DNA from: Clostridia bacterium
Lineage (GTDB): Bacteria > Bacillota > Clostridia > Oscillospirales > Acutalibacteraceae
Direction: 5' to 3'
Length of the DNA: 64,000 nt
Assembly (NCBI GenBank): GCA_017513525.1
Contig: JAFXFC010000048.1
Location: 140,934-204,933, forward strand
The translations under genes and the position numbers were made by a program. The first letter of the stretch is position 1. Every line of letters begins with the position of its first letter. Positions 60,356 through 64,000 of this stretch are shown here, piece after piece. A model generated the notes under the pieces. It made no database searches. It saw only the letters and a program-made list of their open reading frames with translations, and had not been told where the DNA came from.

Positions 60356-60898
60356 ATGAAAGCTACAGGAATCGTCCGACGAATTGATGATCTCGGCAGA
60401 GTAGTCATTCCTAAAGAAATCAGAAGAACTATGAGAATACGAGAAGGAGACCCGCTTGAAATATATACTGATGCAGACGGAGAAGTAATATTCAAGAAAT
60501 ATTCGCCGATGGGTGAATTAGCGGAATTTACGGCACAATATTGTGAAGTTTTGTTTAAGGCAATATCTATGCCCGTCTTAATTACAGACAGAGATCATGT
60601 GGTATGCGGTATGGGGGTCAGCAAAAAAGATGCGGTGGACAGAAGAATTACACCTGCTCTTGAGAGAATTATGGAAAATCGCTCCACGTTTATAGCATCA
60701 TCATTTGAGAATAATATGTTGACACCTGTTGAAGGCATAGATAAAAATGCTTGTATTGCCGTTCCGATTATCGGAAACGGAGATGTATCAGGTTGTGTTG
60801 TAGTTCTTTTTAATGATAAAAATGAACTGCCGTCTGCAGCCGAAATCAAGCTCGCAGAAGTAGCCGCCGGATTTTTAGGAAAACAGACAGAAGAATAA
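60356..60898 (+). CDS. spoVT: Stage V sporulation protein T
   Basis: A 180-residue forespore transcription factor. The N-terminal AbrB swapped-hairpin DNA-binding domain MKATGIVRRIDDLGRVVIPKE-IRRTMRIREGDPLEIY is nearly invariant in SpoVT. The C-terminal GAF-like domain (about residues 55-178) includes VLITDRDHVVCGMGVSKKD and CIAVPIIGNGDVSGCVVVLF. AAGGAG precedes the ATG. It supports the view that the host makes endospores. Confidence 0.95.
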   Translation: MKATGIVRRIDDLGRVVIPKEIRRTMRIREGDPLEIYTDADGEVIFKKYSPMGELAEFTAQYCEVLFKAISMPVLITDRDHVVCGMGVSKKDAVDRRITPALERIMENRSTFIASSFENNMLTPVEGIDKNACIAVPIIGNGDVSGCVVVLFNDKNELPSAAEIKLAEVAAGFLGKQTEE

Positions 60899-60919
60899 TG
60901 TCATAGTGTGTAAAATTAC

Positions 60920-60948
60920 TTGACAAGAATTTCCTATTTTGATATCAT
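60920..60948 (+). promoter_or_regulatory. Promoter of the manganese riboswitch transcript
   Basis: TTGACA (60920-60925), 17 bases, TATCAT (60943-60948). Confidence 0.75.
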
Positions 60949-60962
60949 ATATCTAAACAAAT

Positions 60963-61053
60963 AGAACTTGAGGGAGTAGTTTGCACAGTGAGCTGTGTGG
61001 TATGTCAACATCATGACTTATTTAGTCTGGCATATCTTAAATAACGAGACTCA
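60963..61053 (+). promoter_or_regulatory. Mn2+ riboswitch, yybP-ykoY family
   Basis: The two conserved loop strands of this aptamer are present: GAGGGAGTAG (60970-60979) and ACATCATGACT...AGTCTGGC (61008-61031), with the 3' closing sequence ATAACGAGACTC (61041-61052). A variable arm GCACAGTGAGCTGTGT lies between. Known members bind Mn2+ and turn on manganese efflux genes, which fits the P-type ATPase downstream. Confidence 0.92.
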
Positions 61054-61086
61054 TGGACAGTAAAAAACTGTGCTGAGTCTTTTTTA
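61047..61086 (+). terminator. Mn2+ riboswitch terminator 1
   Basis: AGACTCA (61047-61053) pairs with TGAGTCT (61074-61080) and ACAGT with ACTGT inside, followed by T6. The left arm overlaps the 3' strand of the aptamer, so ligand binding can prevent the hairpin. Confidence 0.85.
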
Positions 61087-61126
61087 GACTTTAGTGCATA
61101 GGTGTACTGGGGTCTTTTTGTTTTTC
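61086..61126 (+). terminator. Second tandem terminator before the P-type ATPase
   Basis: AGACTTTAGT (61086-61095) pairs with ACTGGGGTCT (61106-61115), three G-U pairs, followed by TTTTTGTTTTT. It is not directly part of the aptamer. Confidence 0.65.
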
Positions 61127-61164
61127 TCAAGTTTATAAAAATAATTTGTAAAGGAGCCTAATTA

Positions 61165-63858
61165 ATGAAGTACTACTTGGAAAACATTGAGAACGTTTTT
61201 GAAGAAGTAAAATCAAGTCCTCAAGGTTTAAGTTCCTCAGAAGCTGCAAAACGAGCTGAACAGTACGGCAAAAACAAGCTTGCTGAAGCAAAAAAAGATT
61301 CAATATTCAAAAAGTTTTTCGATCAGATGAAAGACCCTATGATCATTATTCTTATTGTTGCTGCCGCTATTTCCGCTGTAACTGAGTATATCGAAGCATC
61401 TTCCGCAGGTGCAAGCTTTTTCCCGACAGATACTCTTATCATTCTTGCTGTTGTTATTATCAATGCTGTTTTGGGTGTAATGCAGGAAAGCAAGGCTGAA
61501 AAAGCTGTTGAAGCTCTTCAGAAGATGTCTGCTGCAACAACAAAAACACTTCGTGACGGCAAAGTTGAGATAATCAAGAGTGAAGATCTTGTTGTAGGTG
61601 ATGTTATTCTCCTTGATGCAGGTGATGCTATCCCTGCCGACTGCCGTATTTTTGAATGTGCAAGTATGAAGATAGAAGAAGCAGCACTTACAGGTGAATC
61701 TGTTCCTGTAACAAAGCTTGTTAACGCTCTTATGGGTAAGAAGGAAAATGACGAAATTCCTCTCGGTGACCGTAAGAACATGGCATATATGGGTTCAACT
61801 CTTGTATACGGACGCGGAAAAGCTGTTGTTGTTGATACAGGTATGAACACCGAAATGGGTAAAATTGCCAATGCAATTTCTCTTGCTGAAGAAGGAAAAA
61901 CACCTCTCGAAATTAAACTTGAACAGCTTTCAAAGATACTTACAAAACTTGTTATCGGTGTTTGCATAGTTATATTCGGTTATAATATTATTATGCACTT
62001 TGTTTCAGGCAGTGATGCAGAATTCTATCATGTAGCACTTGACTCATTTATTACAGCTATCGCTCTTGCTGTTGCTGCTATTCCGGAGGGTCTTGTTGCA
62101 GTTATGACCATTGTCCTGTCAATCGGTGTTACGAATATGTCCAAGAAAAATGCAATTATTCGTAAAATGAATGCCGTTGAAACTCTTGGCTGTACACAGA
62201 TTATATGTTCTGATAAGACAGGTACTCTTACTCAGAATGTTATGACAGTTGTTGATCATTTTGCTGAAGACGAAAAATTACTTGCTACAGCTATGGCTCT
62301 TTGCACAAATGCTGAAGTTGAAGAAGACGGCAAAAGCACTGGTGAGCCTGATGAAGTTGCGCTTATAAATTATGCAAAAACCTTAAACCTTAAGAAAGCA
62401 GATCTCGTAGCTTCTAATCCCAGAGTCGGCGAAGTTCCTTTTGACTCAGGCAGAAAGATGATGAGTACTGTTCATTCTGTAAGCGGCAAATTTGTTCAGT
62501 ATACTAAAGGTGCACCTGATGAAATTCTTAAGAAGTGCAATCGTATAATCACAGACGGTCAGGTTATTGAAATAACTGACGAACACCGTGCAAAGATTGC
62601 AGAAGAAAACACAAGAATGGGCAATAAGGCTCTTCGTGTATTCGCAGTAGCATTTAAGGAATACAATGCAGCACCTGTTGTTTATGAGTCCGCTGAACTC
62701 GAGTATGATATGATATTCATCGGTCTTACAGGTATGATTGACCCCGTGCGTCCTGAGGTTAAAGATGCTATTGTTGAGTGCCGCGGTGCAGGTATCACAC
62801 CTATCATGATAACAGGTGACCATATCAATACAGCAAAAGCAATCGCAAGAGAGCTTGGAATTCTCAGTGATGATTCACAGGCTATGATGGGCGCTGATAT
62901 TGACAAGTATTCTGATGAAGAATTTGAAAAGATAGTTGAAAATGTTTTTGTATATGCCCGAGTGCAGCCCGAACATAAAACAAGAATTGTTAATGCATGG
63001 AAGAGCAAGGGGTATGTTACTGCAATGACCGGCGACGGTGTTAACGACGCTCCCTCAATTAAGAGTGCCGATATCGGCGTTGGTATGGGTATCACAGGTA
63101 CTGACGTTACAAAGAATGTAGCTGATATGGTTCTTACTGATGATAACTTTGCAACTATAGTTGCTGCAGTTGGTGAAGGCAGAAGAATTTACGATAATAT
63201 CCGTAAAGCAATTCAGTTCCTTCTTGGTTCAAACCTTTCAGAAGTTATTTCAATTTTCTTTGCAACAATTATGGGCTTTACAATTCTTGAAGCTCCGCAT
63301 CTGCTCTTCATTAATCTCGTAACAGATAGTATTCCTGCTCTTGCTCTCGGTCTGGAAAAGCCCGAAGCTAACATTATGAGAAGAAAACCCAGAAGCAAAA
63401 CTGACGGTATTTTTGCAGGCGGTCTCGGGTTGGACTGTGCATATCAGGGTATTCTCGTTAGTATTCTTACAATTATTGCTTTCTATATCGGCGAATTCCT
63501 TGAGACAGGACACCTTGTATTTACAAACATTCCCAACAGCTCAGAAGGTATGACAATGGCGTTCTTCACAATGGCTATGTGTGAAATTTTCCATTCCTTC
63601 AATATGCGTTCCCAGAGAGGTTCTGCTGTTGCTATGGTATTCAAAGGACATCACAATATAGCTCTTTACGGTGCTATGATCGGTTCCTTCCTTCTTACAA
63701 CTGCTGTTGTTGAAGTTGATTTCCTTTCAAATCTCTTCGGATTTGCTCACCTTGACTTCAAGGCATATATGATTTCTCTCGGTCTTTCTGTCCTTATTAT
63801 ACCCATTGTTGAAATCGTTAAAGTTATTCAACGAGCAACATCAAAGAATAATGTATAA
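61165..63858 (+). CDS. P-type cation ATPase, probably Mn2+ efflux
   Basis: An 897-residue P2-type ATPase. The N-terminal cation-ATPase domain is followed by the actuator TGES (LTGESVPV), ion-site helix 4 with IPEGL (Pro307, Glu308), the phosphorylated Asp350 in CSDKTGTLTQ, KGAPDE of the nucleotide domain, TGDGVNDAPS (about 622) and six C-terminal helices beginning with NLVTDSIPALALG. General classification would call it a Ca2+-translocating type. Because it lies directly behind a Mn2+ riboswitch, as YoaB does in Lactococcus, Mn2+ export is the better guess. AAAGGAG precedes the ATG. Confidence 0.9.
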   Translation: MKYYLENIENVFEEVKSSPQGLSSSEAAKRAEQYGKNKLAEAKKDSIFKKFFDQMKDPMIIILIVAAAISAVTEYIEASSAGASFFPTDTLIILAVVIINAVLGVMQESKAEKAVEALQKMSAATTKTLRDGKVEIIKSEDLVVGDVILLDAGDAIPADCRIFECASMKIEEAALTGESVPVTKLVNALMGKKENDEIPLGDRKNMAYMGSTLVYGRGKAVVVDTGMNTEMGKIANAISLAEEGKTPLEIKLEQLSKILTKLVIGVCIVIFGYNIIMHFVSGSDAEFYHVALDSFITAIALAVAAIPEGLVAVMTIVLSIGVTNMSKKNAIIRKMNAVETLGCTQIICSDKTGTLTQNVMTVVDHFAEDEKLLATAMALCTNAEVEEDGKSTGEPDEVALINYAKTLNLKKADLVASNPRVGEVPFDSGRKMMSTVHSVSGKFVQYTKGAPDEILKKCNRIITDGQVIEITDEHRAKIAEENTRMGNKALRVFAVAFKEYNAAPVVYESAELEYDMIFIGLTGMIDPVRPEVKDAIVECRGAGITPIMITGDHINTAKAIARELGILSDDSQAMMGADIDKYSDEEFEKIVENVFVYARVQPEHKTRIVNAWKSKGYVTAMTGDGVNDAPSIKSADIGVGMGITGTDVTKNVADMVLTDDNFATIVAAVGEGRRIYDNIRKAIQFLLGSNLSEVISIFFATIMGFTILEAPHLLFINLVTDSIPALALGLEKPEANIMRRKPRSKTDGIFAGGLGLDCAYQGILVSILTIIAFYIGEFLETGHLVFTNIPNSSEGMTMAFFTMAMCEIFHSFNMRSQRGSAVAMVFKGHHNIALYGAMIGSFLLTTAVVEVDFLSNLFGFAHLDFKAYMISLGLSVLIIPIVEIVKVIQRATSKNNV

Positions 63859-63863
63859 AAATT

Positions 63864-63909
63864 GGGGCTGTATCAAAACATCTAAGACAGATGTTGTTGA
63901 TGCAGCCTC
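63864..63909. repeat. Long imperfect hairpin after the P-type ATPase
   Basis: GGGGCTGTATCAAAACATCT (from 63864) pairs with AGATGTTGTTGATGCAGCCTC (to 63909): about 20 pairs with one bulge and two G-U pairs. No T tract follows directly. The GGGGCTGTATCAAAAC end recalls terminal inverted repeats of some insertion sequences. Confidence 0.55.
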
Positions 63910-63920
63910 TGAAATTTTAA

Positions 63921-63970
63921 TTATCAACACCAATTATGTGATTGTTGGTCACATTGTTGATAACTTTTTT
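63921..63970 (+). terminator. Terminator of the P-type ATPase gene
   Basis: TTATCAACA (63921-63929) pairs with TGTTGATAA (63955-63963), with ATGTGA/TCACAT inside, followed by C and T6. A short hairpin GGTTC/GAACC at 63985-63999 runs to the window edge. Confidence 0.7.
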
Positions 63971-64000
63971 CATAGCAAAGCTGAGGTTCTTTAGGAACCC

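Noticed and set aside
61518..61967. 149-codon minus-strand frame
   Set aside because: Antisense to the actuator region of the P-type ATPase; no ribosome site or domain.
63806..63994. 62-codon frame after the ATPase
   Set aside because: It overlaps the ATPase end and runs through two terminator-type hairpins.

Overview
The window looks like a chromosomal segment of an endospore-forming, low-GC member of the Clostridia (Firmicutes), probably an uncultured gut Oscillospirales/Ruminococcaceae-type bacterium. Evidence: AT-rich sequence with AGGAGG-type ribosome binding sites, an HPr carrying both His15 and Ser46, SpoVT, a SipL/SpoVID-like DUF3794-LysM protein behind a sigma-E-like promoter, Gram-positive FtsEX/M23/CtpA organisation, and S-box, FMN and yybP-ykoY riboswitches. 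The lineage is inferred from gene content only.

Layout. 1-5.3 kb: partial HAD phosphatase, two Gfo/Idh/MocA oxidoreductases, a GNAT, an inositol-monophosphatase-family enzyme, then rimM-trmD. 5.4-10.6 kb: ptsH, uvrC, rsmD-coaD, a coiled-coil protein, a DUF4830 protein and an RsuA-family pseudouridine synthase. 10.6-16.3 kb: a PucR/CdaR-type regulator and ftsE-ftsX-M23 peptidase-ctpA. 16.4-20.4 kb: comEA and a phosphoesterase on the minus strand, a DUF378 protein, metK behind a SAM-I riboswitch, and ribU behind an FMN riboswitch. 20.5-31 kb: WYL regulator / degenerate Sfp-like protein / GH35 operon, PrsA-like foldase, HAD-GH36 operon, YjdF-like membrane protein, phosphoesterase. 31-43.7 kb: alaX-trmB, sipL-like, serine dehydratase, two CobW-family GTPases with a GH2 enzyme, htpG, tRNA-Met and tRNA-Trp, GH13 amylase.

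44-60.2 kb is one co-directional cell-surface polysaccharide locus: glycosyltransferases, a Wzy-like polymerase, rmlABDC (dTDP-L-rhamnose), a UDP-GlcNAc 2-epimerase, a Wzx flippase, and a distal module of class I aminotransferase, ATP-grasp ligase, an unusual PLP-fold protein, GNAT and a VioA/FdtB-like sugar aminotransferase. The distal module probably makes an N-acylated dTDP-amino-sugar from the RmlB product. No initiating phosphoglycosyltransferase or chain-length regulator is in the window. 60.3-64 kb: spoVT and a P-type cation ATPase behind a Mn2+ (yybP-ykoY) riboswitch with two tandem terminators.

Most notable: (1) two dispersed copies of an intergenic palindromic element (about 16.3 and 24.0 kb) whose stems differ in sequence but stay perfectly paired; (2) an Sfp-fold protein that has lost the catalytic residues, embedded between a WYL regulator and a GH35 enzyme; (3) a CobW GTPase fused to a YcgQ/DUF1980-like C-terminal domain, next to a CobW protein with a His/Cys tandem repeat; (4) the distal amino-sugar module of the polysaccharide locus. 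I saw no CRISPR array, prophage or intact insertion sequence.
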